From an uncultured Rhodocyclaceae bacterium (lineage in GTDB: Bacteria; Pseudomonadota; Gammaproteobacteria; Burkholderiales; Rhodocyclaceae), in NCBI GenBank assembly GCA_937892345.1, contig CALAGF010000175.1:1-39890 (forward strand): a stretch of 39,890 bases of DNA, written 5' to 3'. The notes below the pieces were generated by a model. That model searched no databases. It had not been told where the DNA came from and worked only from the letters and a program-made list of their open reading frames with translations. How positions within the stretch are numbered: the first letter of the stretch is position 1; the number at the start of each line of letters is the position of its first letter. Both the position numbers and the translations under genes were made by a program. Shown here piece by piece: positions 16,914-24,802 of the stretch.

Positions 16914-16924
16914 TCAAGCCGGCA
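16903..16924. terminator. Hairpin between convergent kinase and ubiT genes
   Basis: A 7-bp stem TGCCGGC/GCCGGCA (16903-16909 with 16918-16924) with an 8-nt loop spans the end of the kinase gene and the gap before ubiT. It is symmetric and could act in both directions, but neither strand has a T-run after it, so it is at best a weak or Rho-assisted end point. Confidence 0.3.
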
Positions 16925-16934
16925 ACAGCCGATT

Positions 16935-17375
16935 TCAGGAACGGGCGAAGGGGAGGCGAGGCCAGTCGATGGCGTCCAGCATGTTTTTCACGATCAGCCC
17001 GAGTTCGGTGTCACCGGTAATTTCGAGTTCGCGGTTGAAAAACAAGGTGTCCGGGTCTTCCTGTCTTGCCAGTAGTTGCAAGTAGGCCGACAGATTGGCA
17101 GCAAAGGCCAGATCGGGCTCACGGTCCGGCGAAAACACCGGGCGAAACAAACCATCGCGGTAGGTATAGCTGGCCGCACCGCCGGTATCAAGCACGCGAA
17201 CCAGGAAGAGTTTGTCCTCGAGTGCGGTCAACCCGTCTTCAGGCAGTAAATTCAGTTTCAGGGCGGCATTCAAACCGGCCACCAGCGCGAGTGCGTGCGG
17301 CCACTGAGGCAGTTTTCGGCCAATGTCTGCGACGAATGCCGGCAGACGGAATTTGGGTATGGTGATCTGGCTCAT
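16935..17375 (-). CDS. ubiT: Anaerobic ubiquinone biosynthesis accessory factor UbiT (SCP2 domain)
   Basis: A 146-residue SCP2-type lipid-binding protein. UbiT is needed for O2-independent ubiquinone synthesis, where it is thought to bind the isoprenoid intermediates for the UbiU-UbiV hydroxylase. Sequence signs are the central SCP2 strand-helix pattern (LEDKLFLVRVLDTGGAASYT, YRDGLFRPVF, DREPDLAFAANLSAYLQL) and the terminal FFNRELEITGDTELGLIVKNMLDAID, a strong match to YhbT/UbiT. The start ATG 17375 lies one base past the stop of ubiV; longer in-frame readings would overlap ubiV. At 146 residues it is shorter than the E. coli protein (about 174). It is the last gene of ubiU-ubiV-ubiT. Confidence 0.9.
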   Translation of the reverse strand: MSQITIPKFRLPAFVADIGRKLPQWPHALALVAGLNAALKLNLLPEDGLTALEDKLFLVRVLDTGGAASYTYRDGLFRPVFSPDREPDLAFAANLSAYLQLLARQEDPDTLFFNRELEITGDTELGLIVKNMLDAIDWPRLPFARS

Positions 17376-17376
17376 C

Positions 17377-18279
17377 TCAGGCTCCGGGAGCAACAGGGTC
17401 TTGTGCATGGTGATTGCGGATGCCGGCGTCGCCGAACCAGTAGCCATCCACCAGACCGCTGGTACTCCATTGTGCGGTATCGGTGCTTGCTGCAGCGCCG
17501 TCCCGGACAGCGGCGAAACTGGCGATGATATCGGCCATGTGGGCTGCTTGCGGGCTGAGTCGAACAACGTCGATACCCAAGGCGATCATGTCGGGCAATT
17601 CGTGCAGCAGGTTGTAGCTTTGCGCGGACATCGTCTGGATGCCATTGATGGTCAGGAAGTCCTGTCCTTCACGCGTTTTCAGTGTCAATCCTTCGGCGTG
17701 ATCTAGGCATTTGAACTGACAGTCATCCTTGTTCAGGTCGTAGTGGCGTGCGGTGAAGCAGCGTGCTGAAAAGGCCAGCGGCAGTTTGCCGAATGCGAAG
17801 ACCTCGGTTTCAACGCCGGGCGGCCGGTTTTGATGCAGCCTTGCAATCATCTGGCGCGTCCCTTCGAGCGGTGGTATCCAGCGTGTCATGCCGTAGCGGG
17901 CGTAAGTCGCAAGCGTGGCTTCGTTATAAATATTGAGATGAGGTCCGGCGACGAAATCCCGCCCGTTAACCAGGTTGACCGCACCAAGATCATTGACTTC
18001 AACTTTGCAACCGGCCTCGTCAATCAAGCGGCGCAGTGCCTTCAGATCACTTTCGGACTCCAGCAGCGCCTGGGCCGACACGACCACTTCCTTGCCGGCA
18101 TCAGCCAGGTCGCGTGCCAGTCCGATCCAGTCGGCGGTGCGTAACAGCTGGCGACGCGAACACACGACTTCACCCACATAGATAATGTCGAGCGCCGGGT
18201 TTTCGGACATTTCGGCGTAGAAATCCATGACTTCGGCTTTGGGCCAGAAAAAAAGCAGGGGTCCGAGCGACAGTTTCAT
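17377..18279 (-). CDS. ubiV: O2-independent ubiquinone hydroxylation protein UbiV (U32 peptidase family)
   Basis: A 300-residue U32-family protein that pairs with UbiU to hydroxylate the ubiquinone ring without oxygen, using prephenate as hydroxyl donor in the E. coli system. It shows the four iron-sulfur ligands expected for UbiV: Cys40 in GEVVCSRRQ, then Cys-X12-Cys-X3-Cys in SARCFTARHYDLNKDDCQFKC-type spacing. The N terminus (LSLGPLLFFWPKAEVMDFY) is characteristic. It lies two bases after ubiU and one before ubiT, so the three are one transcription unit. The C-terminal tail after GYWFGDAGI is variable. Confidence 0.95.
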   Translation of the reverse strand: MKLSLGPLLFFWPKAEVMDFYAEMSENPALDIIYVGEVVCSRRQLLRTADWIGLARDLADAGKEVVVSAQALLESESDLKALRRLIDEAGCKVEVNDLGAVNLVNGRDFVAGPHLNIYNEATLATYARYGMTRWIPPLEGTRQMIARLHQNRPPGVETEVFAFGKLPLAFSARCFTARHYDLNKDDCQFKCLDHAEGLTLKTREGQDFLTINGIQTMSAQSYNLLHELPDMIALGIDVVRLSPQAAHMADIIASFAAVRDGAAASTDTAQWSTSGLVDGYWFGDAGIRNHHAQDPVAPGA

Positions 18280-18281
18280 GC

Positions 18282-19289
18282 TTATCTCCAGGGGCGGTTA
18301 TAGGCGCCCAGCGTTGCCTGGCTGCCTTCGGAGACCTTGGCGAGTTCGGCCTGCCATGCGGGTTTCACGTGAAACCGCTCGCTACCGTCGCGCAAGGCGT
18401 CCAGCGCGGCGCGCAGGGTGCGGGTGACCTGGGCAACATACGTGGGGCTGCGCTGGCGTCCCTCAACTTTGATTGCACGAACACCGATCTTGATGATTTC
18501 CGGGAGAATTTCGAGGACGTTGAGGCTGGTCGGTTCTTCAAGCGCGTAATACGTTTCTCCCTGTACATCGAAGCGGCCTTTGCACAAGGTTGGATAACCG
18601 GCAGGTTCATCATCGCGGAAACGGTCGATCAGGATGCCGTTCAGACGCGTTTCCATGGCGCCGGCTTGCTTGTCCCATTTCACGTATTTGGCCGGCGAGC
18701 AGGCGCCGACCGTGTTGGGCGACTCGCCACAGGCATAGGACGAAAGCCAGCAGCGACCTTCGTTCATCACGCACAGGCTGCCGAAGCCGAAAATCTCGAT
18801 TTCCACGCTGGTGTGGCGGATGACATGCTCAACCTGAGCCAGCGTCAGAACCCGAGGCAGTACCGCACGTTTGATGGCGAATTCGCGCTGGCAGAAATTG
18901 ATGGCCTCGTAACTGGTCGCAGAACCCTGAACCGAGAGATGCAGACGCTGCTCCGGGTGGCGATTGCGGGCGTAATCGAGGAGTCCGATATCCGCGAGGA
19001 TAATTGCATCCACACCCTGGTCGACCGCAGCATCGACTGCCTTTTGCCAGTCCGCGACGCGTCCGGCCTGCGGGAAGGTGTTGATGGCCATCAACACCTC
19101 ACGCCGCTTCCCGTGCGCATAACGAATGCCTTCACTCATCGTCTTGGCGTCGAAGTTGAGGCCGGCAAAGTTGCGGGCGTTGGTGTCGTTCTTGTAGCCG
19201 AGATACACCGCATCGGCGCCGTTGTCGACGGCAGCCTTGAGGGCGGGCAAACTGCCGGCCGGGCAAATCAGGTGGGGCAGGGAAGGCAT
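18282..19289 (-). CDS. ubiU: O2-independent ubiquinone hydroxylation protein UbiU (U32 peptidase family)
   Basis: A 335-residue U32-family protein, the partner of UbiV in anaerobic ubiquinone synthesis. Family hallmarks are LICPAGSLPALKAAVDNGAD, VYLGYKNDTNARNFAGLNF and the iron-sulfur cysteines: SLCVMNEGRC (Cys-X6-Cys), YACGESPNTVGACSP and LCKGRF. In E. coli four such cysteines hold a [4Fe-4S] cluster. It is the first gene of ubiUVT and is preceded by a promoter with an FNR-type box (19318-19358), matching the known anaerobic role. The gene also contains the second parS-like palindrome (18361-18376), which encodes FHVKP near residue 305. Confidence 0.96.
   Translation of the reverse strand: MPSLPHLICPAGSLPALKAAVDNGADAVYLGYKNDTNARNFAGLNFDAKTMSEGIRYAHGKRREVLMAINTFPQAGRVADWQKAVDAAVDQGVDAIILADIGLLDYARNRHPEQRLHLSVQGSATSYEAINFCQREFAIKRAVLPRVLTLAQVEHVIRHTSVEIEIFGFGSLCVMNEGRCWLSSYACGESPNTVGACSPAKYVKWDKQAGAMETRLNGILIDRFRDDEPAGYPTLCKGRFDVQGETYYALEEPTSLNVLEILPEIIKIGVRAIKVEGRQRSPTYVAQVTRTLRAALDALRDGSERFHVKPAWQAELAKVSEGSQATLGAYNRPWR
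18361..18376. promoter_or_regulatory. parS-like ParB-binding palindrome, copy 2
   Basis: A 16-bp perfect palindrome, GGTTTCACGTGAAACC, lies inside ubiU and carries the same 14-bp core (18362-18375) as the copy at 1560-1577, exactly 16,800 bp away. In both genes it is read in the frame giving Phe-His-Val-Lys; one other frame of the palindrome contains a stop. Confidence 0.8.
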
Positions 19290-19317
19290 GGCTCACTTCC
19301 GGTAGGTCAAGCGCAGG

Positions 19318-19358
19318 AGTATAGCCAGCGTTGCCGGCGGCCCATTGATCCGTGTCAA
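19318..19358 (-). promoter_or_regulatory. ubiUVT promoter with FNR/Anr-type box
   Basis: TTGATCCGTGTCAA (19345-19358) matches the FNR/Anr consensus TTGAT-N4-ATCAA at nine of ten positions. On the minus strand a -10 hexamer TATACT lies at 19323-19318. The box centre is 31 bp upstream of the -10 centre, so the predicted transcript start (about 19311) puts the box near -41.5, the class II activator position. The leader to ubiU would be about 22 nt. Confidence 0.75.
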
Positions 19359-19369
19359 AAGCCTTTCCC

Positions 19370-19392
19370 GTGCTAGGATAATTATCCAGCAC
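19370..19392. promoter_or_regulatory. Inverted repeat upstream of the REC-ATPase gene
   Basis: A 12-bp perfect palindrome GGATAATTATCC is flanked by GTGCT(A) on the left and AGCAC on the right, giving a 23-bp near-perfect inverted repeat with one unpaired A. It lies 20 bp upstream of the ATG at 19413. It contains GATAAT (19377-19382), a possible plus-strand -10, so it could be an operator covering that promoter. Confidence 0.45.
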
Positions 19393-19412
19393 TTTTCTGC
19401 GGAGTGATTGCC

Positions 19413-20327
19413 ATGTCGAGCCAGCGTGTTCTCGTCGTAGACGACGAGGCGCTCAACCTGATGTTGATCGAGAACTTTCTCGAGGATGAGAATCTCATCC
19501 TCGAAACCTATGGCGACCCGCTGGAGGCCTGGCAAAGGCTGCAGTCCAAAGACAGTGATTTTTCGCTGGTCATTCTGGATCGGATGATGCCCGGGCTTGA
19601 TGGCCTGGAGTTGCTTCAACGCATCAAACGGGAAGCCCGTTTCGCCGATGTGCCGGTGATCATGCAGACGGCAGCTTCCGCTCCCGAACAGGTGCGCGAG
19701 GGACTGGAAGCCGGCGCGTATTACTACCTTACCAAGCCCTACGAACCTGAAGCACTGATTTCGATCGTGCGTGCCGCCTTGCGCGACCAGTCAGTACGTT
19801 CGCAACTGAGCAATCAGGCGACCCAGCTTGAAGCGTCGCAGCGCCATTTGTTGCTGGCCGAGTACGCTTTCGTGACGCTTGCCGATGTCAGCGTACTGGT
19901 GCCCGTGCTTTCCTCCTTGTGCCCCGAGCCTGATCGGGTTGCTCCCGGCTTGTCCGATTTGATGGTCAACGCCATCGAGCACGGGAATCTTGGCATCAGT
20001 TATCGCGAAAAGGCCTTGCTCAAATGGGAAGGTGACTGGGAAGGCGAAATTACTCGGCGGCTGGCCTTGCCGCAATTTGTCGGGCGCAAGGCGAAGATTC
20101 GGTTCGAGTTGGGTGAAAAGGAAATTACTTTTACCATTACAGATCAAGGCGAAGGTTTTGATTGGCGCAAATTCCTGGATTTTGATCCCGAACGCGCCTT
20201 TGATCCCAATGGCCGCGGGATCGCGATGGCAAGGCTGACCAGTTTTTCTTCATTGGCCTACGAGGGGGCCGGCAATGTGGTCGTGGCCAAGGTTTTGCTG
20301 CAGCCACCCGTTTCCGGGCTGGCCTAG
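19413..20327 (+). CDS. Response regulator with C-terminal RsbW-like ATPase domain
   Basis: A 304-residue protein. Residues 5-120 are a receiver domain with the DD pair at 10-11, phospho-acceptor Asp56 in VILDRMMPGLDG, and the conserved Thr and Lys in MQTAAS and LTKPYEP. A short coiled linker (about 125-150) follows. Residues about 150-295 resemble a serine-kinase/anti-sigma GHKL ATPase, with N-box DLMVNAIEHGNLGI and G-boxes TDQGEGFDW and GRGIAMARL. Such proteins are thought to couple phosphorylation to partner-switching or anti-sigma control. ATG 19413 has GGAG about eight bases upstream; GTG 19404 is less likely. The gene is divergent from ubiU, and its stop overlaps the convergent rlpA stop (20324-20327). 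Confidence 0.88.
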   Translation: MSSQRVLVVDDEALNLMLIENFLEDENLILETYGDPLEAWQRLQSKDSDFSLVILDRMMPGLDGLELLQRIKREARFADVPVIMQTAASAPEQVREGLEAGAYYYLTKPYEPEALISIVRAALRDQSVRSQLSNQATQLEASQRHLLLAEYAFVTLADVSVLVPVLSSLCPEPDRVAPGLSDLMVNAIEHGNLGISYREKALLKWEGDWEGEITRRLALPQFVGRKAKIRFELGEKEITFTITDQGEGFDWRKFLDFDPERAFDPNGRGIAMARLTSFSSLAYEGAGNVVVAKVLLQPPVSGLA

Positions 20328-21253
20328 CGATTTACGTAAGCGGGTTTGAAACCAAGCTCGCTGCGGATTCTTTCGGCGACCGGCTCGGCAGCCGCACGGC
20401 TGGCAAAGGGCCCTAGTTGCACTCGATGCAGCGCATCCGTCTTGATGATGTGCATCGGTCGATCCAGCCAGTTCAGTTCCCCGTTGAGGTGACGCTTCAG
20501 GTTGTCGGCGTTGTCTGCGCTGGAAAAAGCCCCCAGTTGCAGGTAGACCCCTGAAGCCAGGCTCAACTCCTGCGTCTCGGCAATCGGTGTGTTGATTCGG
20601 GCGACAGGGCGTAAAGGGGCTACGTGGTTCTTGTAACCCTCGCTGCCAGGCAAGATGGCCTCCACTTCGACGCGCGCACTGCCATTCTGGATGATCCCGA
20701 GTTTGTAGGCAGCGGTATAGGACAGGTCAATGATACGGTCTGCGTGGAAGGGGCCCCGGTCGATCACGCGCACGACAACCGCCTTCCCGTTCGCTGGGTT
20801 GCTGACCCTGACGTAAGAAGGCAGGGCCAGTGTCGGGTGTGCGGCGGTCATCGCAAACATGTCGTAAGGTTCGCCGATGGATGTCTTCTGGCCATGAAAT
20901 TTGCGGCCGTACCAACTGGCGGTACCAGCGGCCTTGTAAGGTCGGATTGAGGTGTGGGGGACGTATTGGCGCCCAAAAACTTCGTAGGGCTTGAGCGCAG
21001 GCTTGTGCAGGGGTTCGTATTGCGGCTCTGCATCTGGAATGCTTTCCAGGTCGACCGGAATATCATCTGCCGGACCGTCATCCTTGTAGTAGCCCCCCCC
21101 TTTGCGGGGGACTGGCTTTTGAATCGGCTCTGCCGGGCGTTGCGGGACAGCTTCCGGTCGCTGCCCATCGCTGGCCGAGCGCTCCGGCACGGAGCCGCAG
21201 CCCGCAAGCCACAGGGAGAGCAGGGTGATCGGGATGGCGATAGCGTGTTTCAT
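20324..21253 (-). CDS. rlpA: Septal ring lytic transglycosylase / RlpA family lipoprotein with SPOR domain
   Basis: A 309-residue outer-membrane lipoprotein. It has a lipoprotein signal (MKHAIAIPITLLSLWLAGC, lipidated Cys19) and a Pro-rich linker. A double-psi beta-barrel domain follows, with GTASWYGRKFHGQKTSIGE, AMTAAHPTLALPSYVRV and VRVIDRGPFHADRIIDLS, including the conserved His and Asp of active RlpA. A C-terminal SPOR domain (about 230-305, VYLQLGAFSSADNADNLKRHL) binds denuded peptidoglycan at the septum. RlpA cleaves glycan strands lacking stem peptides in species where this is tested. The start at 21253 overlaps the rodA stop by four bases (ATGA), so it is the last gene of the mre-mrd operon. 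Confidence 0.94.
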   Translation of the reverse strand: MKHAIAIPITLLSLWLAGCGSVPERSASDGQRPEAVPQRPAEPIQKPVPRKGGGYYKDDGPADDIPVDLESIPDAEPQYEPLHKPALKPYEVFGRQYVPHTSIRPYKAAGTASWYGRKFHGQKTSIGEPYDMFAMTAAHPTLALPSYVRVSNPANGKAVVVRVIDRGPFHADRIIDLSYTAAYKLGIIQNGSARVEVEAILPGSEGYKNHVAPLRPVARINTPIAETQELSLASGVYLQLGAFSSADNADNLKRHLNGELNWLDRPMHIIKTDALHRVQLGPFASRAAAEPVAERIRSELGFKPAYVNR

Positions 21254-22353
21254 TTTTTGACCAGCATGCGATGGGTCTGAATGCTCATAAGGATACCGAC
21301 GCCGAGCATCAGGGTCAGCAAGGCGGTTCCCCCGTAGCTGATGAAGGGAAGCGGGACGCCGACTACGGGCAAAATGCCGGAAACCATCCCCATGTTCACG
21401 AAGGCGTAAATGAAAAACACCAGGGTGATTGATCCTGCCAGCAAGCGTGAAAATAGCGTGGGCGCAGCGGCAGCAATCATCAGACCGCGGCCGATCAGCA
21501 GGGTGAACAAGATCAGCAGGATACCGTTCCCCAAGAGGCCCCACTCTTCCGAGAAGACGGCGAAAATGAAGTCGGTATGCTTTTCTGGGATGAATTCGAG
21601 GTGAGTCTGACTCCCCTTGAGCCAGCCCTTACCGAGTCCGCCACCCGAGCCGATGGCGATGGTCGACTGGATGATGTGATAGCCGGCGCCCAGTGGATCC
21701 GACGTTGGGTCGATCAGGGTCATTACCCGGCGGCGCTGGTAATCATGCATCATGTTCCAGGCAAAAGGCAGGGCTGCGCCTCCCGCCGCAGCCAGCCCGA
21801 ACATGACTTTCCAGGGCAGACCGGCAAAAAAAATGACAAAAAACCCGGCGGCGCTGACCAGCAATGCAGTGCCGAGATCGGGCTGACGCAGAATCAGCAG
21901 GACAGGAATGACCAGAATCACTGCGGCGGCGACAAAATGTTTTGCCCGCAGCATGGACTCGTGTTTTTGAAAGTACCATGCCAGCATCAAGGGCATGGCA
22001 ATCTTCATGATTTCGGAAGGTTGAATCCGAACAAAACCCAGAGACAGCCAGCGTCTGGAACCATTCACCACAATCCCGAACAAGGCCACGCCGAGTAGCA
22101 GCACAACACCCAGCAGGTAGAGCGGCACAGCAAAACGCATCAGGCTTTGGGGCGGGGTTCTGGCAATCGTCAGCATGACAACGAAGGAAACGGCCATGTT
22201 GATGATCTGCTTGTCGAGCTTCTGAAAACCATCGCTGGAAGTCGCTGAAAAGACGGTCAGCAAGCCGATTCCCATCAGTGCCAGCACGATGAACAGCAGT
22301 GGCATGTCGAGATGGGCGCCAATGGCATGAATGGCGCGCTTAATGAGCTTCAT
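21250..22353 (-). CDS. rodA: Peptidoglycan glycosyltransferase RodA (SEDS family)
   Basis: A 367-residue SEDS polymerase of the elongasome with about ten membrane helices, which joins lipid II into glycan strands together with PBP2. Family signatures are the ATSSDGFQKLDKQIINM loop, RRWLSLGFVRIQPSEIMKIA, RQPDLGTALLV with the essential Asp, EKHTDFIFAVFSEEWGLLG and the C-terminal VGVPLPFISYGGTALLTLM. I chose ATG 22353: it has AAGGA seven bases upstream and overlaps the mrdA stop by 14 bp, while a longer reading adds 21 basic, non-conserved residues. It sits directly after mrdA, the usual order. Confidence 0.95.
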   Translation of the reverse strand: MKLIKRAIHAIGAHLDMPLLFIVLALMGIGLLTVFSATSSDGFQKLDKQIINMAVSFVVMLTIARTPPQSLMRFAVPLYLLGVVLLLGVALFGIVVNGSRRWLSLGFVRIQPSEIMKIAMPLMLAWYFQKHESMLRAKHFVAAAVILVIPVLLILRQPDLGTALLVSAAGFFVIFFAGLPWKVMFGLAAAGGAALPFAWNMMHDYQRRRVMTLIDPTSDPLGAGYHIIQSTIAIGSGGGLGKGWLKGSQTHLEFIPEKHTDFIFAVFSEEWGLLGNGILLILFTLLIGRGLMIAAAAPTLFSRLLAGSITLVFFIYAFVNMGMVSGILPVVGVPLPFISYGGTALLTLMLGVGILMSIQTHRMLVKK

Positions 22354-24265
22354 CTGGCGTTCCTTCAACGAGTTGTTCTTCAGTCTCGTCAACTTCGGCT
22401 TCCGGGGCCGGGCCACCCGGTTTTTTGCCGGTCAGGTAATAGTCGAAGACCTGACGTGCGATCGGTGCCGCGGACTGGGCACCAAAGCCGCCATTTTCCA
22501 CCATGACTGCCAGTACGATCCTCGGGTTTTCTGCCGGCGCAAAGGCGATATACCAGGAGTGGTCGCGCAAACGCTCCTTCAGTTGCCCTGAAACATATTT
22601 CTGACCGCTTTTAAGGCTGAAAACCTGGGCCGTGCCGGTTTTACCGCCCGAGGTATAGGGGGCGCCGGCAAAGACCCTGGCAGAGGTACCTTCCGTAGCA
22701 ACACCGGTCATCGCCCGCCGGATGATTTCAACATGCTCAGGCTTGAGCGGGACCTGGCGGATGGGTTCGGGCTCGACAATCCGTTTTTCGTTGGTCGTCG
22801 GGTTGGTAATCGTGTTCACCAGATGTGGACGAAATACCTTGCCGAAATTGAGGATATTGGACAGCGCGTGTGCCATCTGCAGCGTGGAATAGGCGTTGTA
22901 GCCCTGTCCGATACCGACCGAGATGGTTTCTCCGGAATACCATTTCTGCTGTTCCTTGCGTTTGAAACGGCGCTGCTTCCATTCAGGGGAAGGCAGAATG
23001 CCGCTGGCTTCGCCGGGGATATCGATTTCGGTTTTTCGCCCCAGTCCGAGTTCGGTCATGAAACGGGCAATATTATCGATACCCATGTCGTTGGCCAGCG
23101 TGTAGTAATAGGTGTTGCAGGAGACTACGATCGATTTGTGCATATCGACCGGTCCGTGTCCGCCAACCTTGTCATCCATGAAGCGTCGATTGCCGAAATT
23201 GAAAAAACCGGGATCGGCAATCGTCTGGCCGGGGGTGCGCTTGCCCAGTGTGAGGGCCCCCAACGCCATCAATGGTTTGAAGGTGGAGCCGGGCGGATGC
23301 GTACTGTAGATGGCACGGTTCAGCATCGGCTTGTCGATGTTGTTGTTCAGTTCATCCCAGTCATCAAAGCGAATCCCGTCAACGAAAAGGCTGGGATCGA
23401 ACGAGGGGGATGAAACCAGGGCAAGCACGGCACCTGTGGTCGGGTCAATTGCGGTCAAAGAACCTCGTCGACCGCCGAAAGCCCCTTCGGCAACCGCTTG
23501 CAGTTTCGCATCCAGTGTCAGCGTCAGGTTGTTTCCGGGAATGGGGGGGGTGTGGGAAAGTACCCGGATTCCCCGTCCCCCGGCATCGACTTCAACCTGT
23601 TCGTGGCCTGCGGTGCCGTGCAGCTCAAATTCGTAATTGGCCTCGAGGCCGGATTTGCCAATGTGTTCCGTGCCCTTGTAATTCGCTTCTTCGCCGCGCT
23701 CGGCGATGATTTCCTTGTCGCGGGTGTTGATCCGGCTGATGTAACCGATGGCGTGTGCTGCCAGCGTACCTTCCGGATATTGCCGGAACAGCCGTGCCTT
23801 GACCTCGACGCCGGGAAAGCGATAACGATTGGCCGCAAAACGGGCCACTTCACGGTCGGTCAGGCGTGTCCGGATGGGAATGGACTCGAAATTTCGCGAC
23901 TCTTCGAGCAGCCGCTTGAATCGCTTGCGGTCCTTGGCCTGAATTTCGACGATTTCGGCCAAGCCATCGATGGTTTTTTCCAGTCCCAGAGTTTTCGAAG
24001 GGGTGATTTCAAGGGTGAAGGCAGAATAGTTTCTCGCCAGGATGACGCCATTCCGATCAACGATGTTGCCCCGATTCGGGGTGATCGGCACCAGCGAGAT
24101 ACGATTGCTTTCTGCTCGCGTCGTGTAGTAGTCATGCTGAATGACTTGCAGATAAACGAAGCGTGCGAAAAGCACGATGAGCATCAGTAATACGAAAGAG
24201 CCGGCAACCAGAATGCGGTTCCGGAAACGATCGATATCCGGTTCGGTAGGGTAAAAGTTGCTCAT
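22340..24265 (-). CDS. mrdA: Penicillin-binding protein 2 (peptidoglycan D,D-transpeptidase)
   Basis: A 641-residue bitopic transpeptidase that cross-links lateral-wall peptidoglycan with RodA. One N-terminal membrane helix (about 18-40) anchors it. The pedestal domain begins near RGNIVDRNGVILARNYSAF. The catalytic domain has all three motifs: Ser327-Thr-Phe-Lys in PPGSTFKPL, Ser-Cys-Asn in VVSCNTYYY, and KTGTAQVF near 545. The length is typical for MrdA, and the neighbours (mreD upstream, rodA downstream) confirm the identity. The C-terminal tail after FDYYLTGKK is acidic and variable. Confidence 0.97.
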   Translation of the reverse strand: MSNFYPTEPDIDRFRNRILVAGSFVLLMLIVLFARFVYLQVIQHDYYTTRAESNRISLVPITPNRGNIVDRNGVILARNYSAFTLEITPSKTLGLEKTIDGLAEIVEIQAKDRKRFKRLLEESRNFESIPIRTRLTDREVARFAANRYRFPGVEVKARLFRQYPEGTLAAHAIGYISRINTRDKEIIAERGEEANYKGTEHIGKSGLEANYEFELHGTAGHEQVEVDAGGRGIRVLSHTPPIPGNNLTLTLDAKLQAVAEGAFGGRRGSLTAIDPTTGAVLALVSSPSFDPSLFVDGIRFDDWDELNNNIDKPMLNRAIYSTHPPGSTFKPLMALGALTLGKRTPGQTIADPGFFNFGNRRFMDDKVGGHGPVDMHKSIVVSCNTYYYTLANDMGIDNIARFMTELGLGRKTEIDIPGEASGILPSPEWKQRRFKRKEQQKWYSGETISVGIGQGYNAYSTLQMAHALSNILNFGKVFRPHLVNTITNPTTNEKRIVEPEPIRQVPLKPEHVEIIRRAMTGVATEGTSARVFAGAPYTSGGKTGTAQVFSLKSGQKYVSGQLKERLRDHSWYIAFAPAENPRIVLAVMVENGGFGAQSAAPIARQVFDYYLTGKKPGGPAPEAEVDETEEQLVEGTPDEAH

Positions 24266-24277
24266 CCGGCTCGTGTC

Positions 24278-24802
24278 CTAGAGCGGACGATTGTCATCCC
24301 GGCTGACCGGCTGATATTGCGGGAGCAGCAACAGAAAGGTTGCCGGAATCCATAATGTGGCTGCGATCAGGGGGCTCAGCAGGTAGGACCAGCCCGGAAA
24401 ATCTGCCCCGGAAACCAGGCGCATCAGTAATTGGACCAACTGGCAGAGCACCAGCAGCGGCAATACTTGCAGCGTTTGCTGCCCCACGGGGAACCAAAGA
24501 ATGCGGCGAGCCTGAGACGTGGCGATGAAGGTCATCAGAATATAGGCAAAGCAGTGCTGGCCGAGGACAGCACCATCCGCAACATCCATCGCCAGACCCA
24601 GTAAAAACGCCGAGCCCATGCCCATGTAGCGTTGTTCGCGAATGGCCCAGAAACACAGAACCAATGCGACCCAGTCAGGTACGCCCGGCCAGTGCGAGGT
24701 AGGCAGGAAATTGAGCAACAGGGCAAAGCAGGTGCTTATGAAGATGAACCATGGCCGAACCGGCAGCAGGATGCGAGAGGAAGAAAAGGTCGGCTGCATC
24801 AT
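24278..24802 (-). CDS. mreD: Rod shape-determining protein MreD
   Basis: A 174-residue inner-membrane protein with five to six hydrophobic segments, part of the MreBCD elongasome scaffold. The pattern PDWVALVLCFWAIREQRYMGMGSAFLLGLAMDVADGAVLGQHC is characteristic of MreD: the Gly/Asp-rich GLAMDVADGAVLGQ loop lies between helices. It overlaps the stop of mreC by four bases (ATGA at 24802-24799) and is followed 12 bp later by mrdA. Confidence 0.95.
   Translation of the reverse strand: MMQPTFSSSRILLPVRPWFIFISTCFALLLNFLPTSHWPGVPDWVALVLCFWAIREQRYMGMGSAFLLGLAMDVADGAVLGQHCFAYILMTFIATSQARRILWFPVGQQTLQVLPLLVLCQLVQLLMRLVSGADFPGWSYLLSPLIAATLWIPATFLLLLPQYQPVSRDDNRPL

Noticed and set aside
16935..17567. 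Longer ubiT reading of 210 residues
   Set aside because: The added N-terminal 64 residues overlap the conserved end of ubiV and are low complexity; ATG 17375 abuts the ubiV stop.
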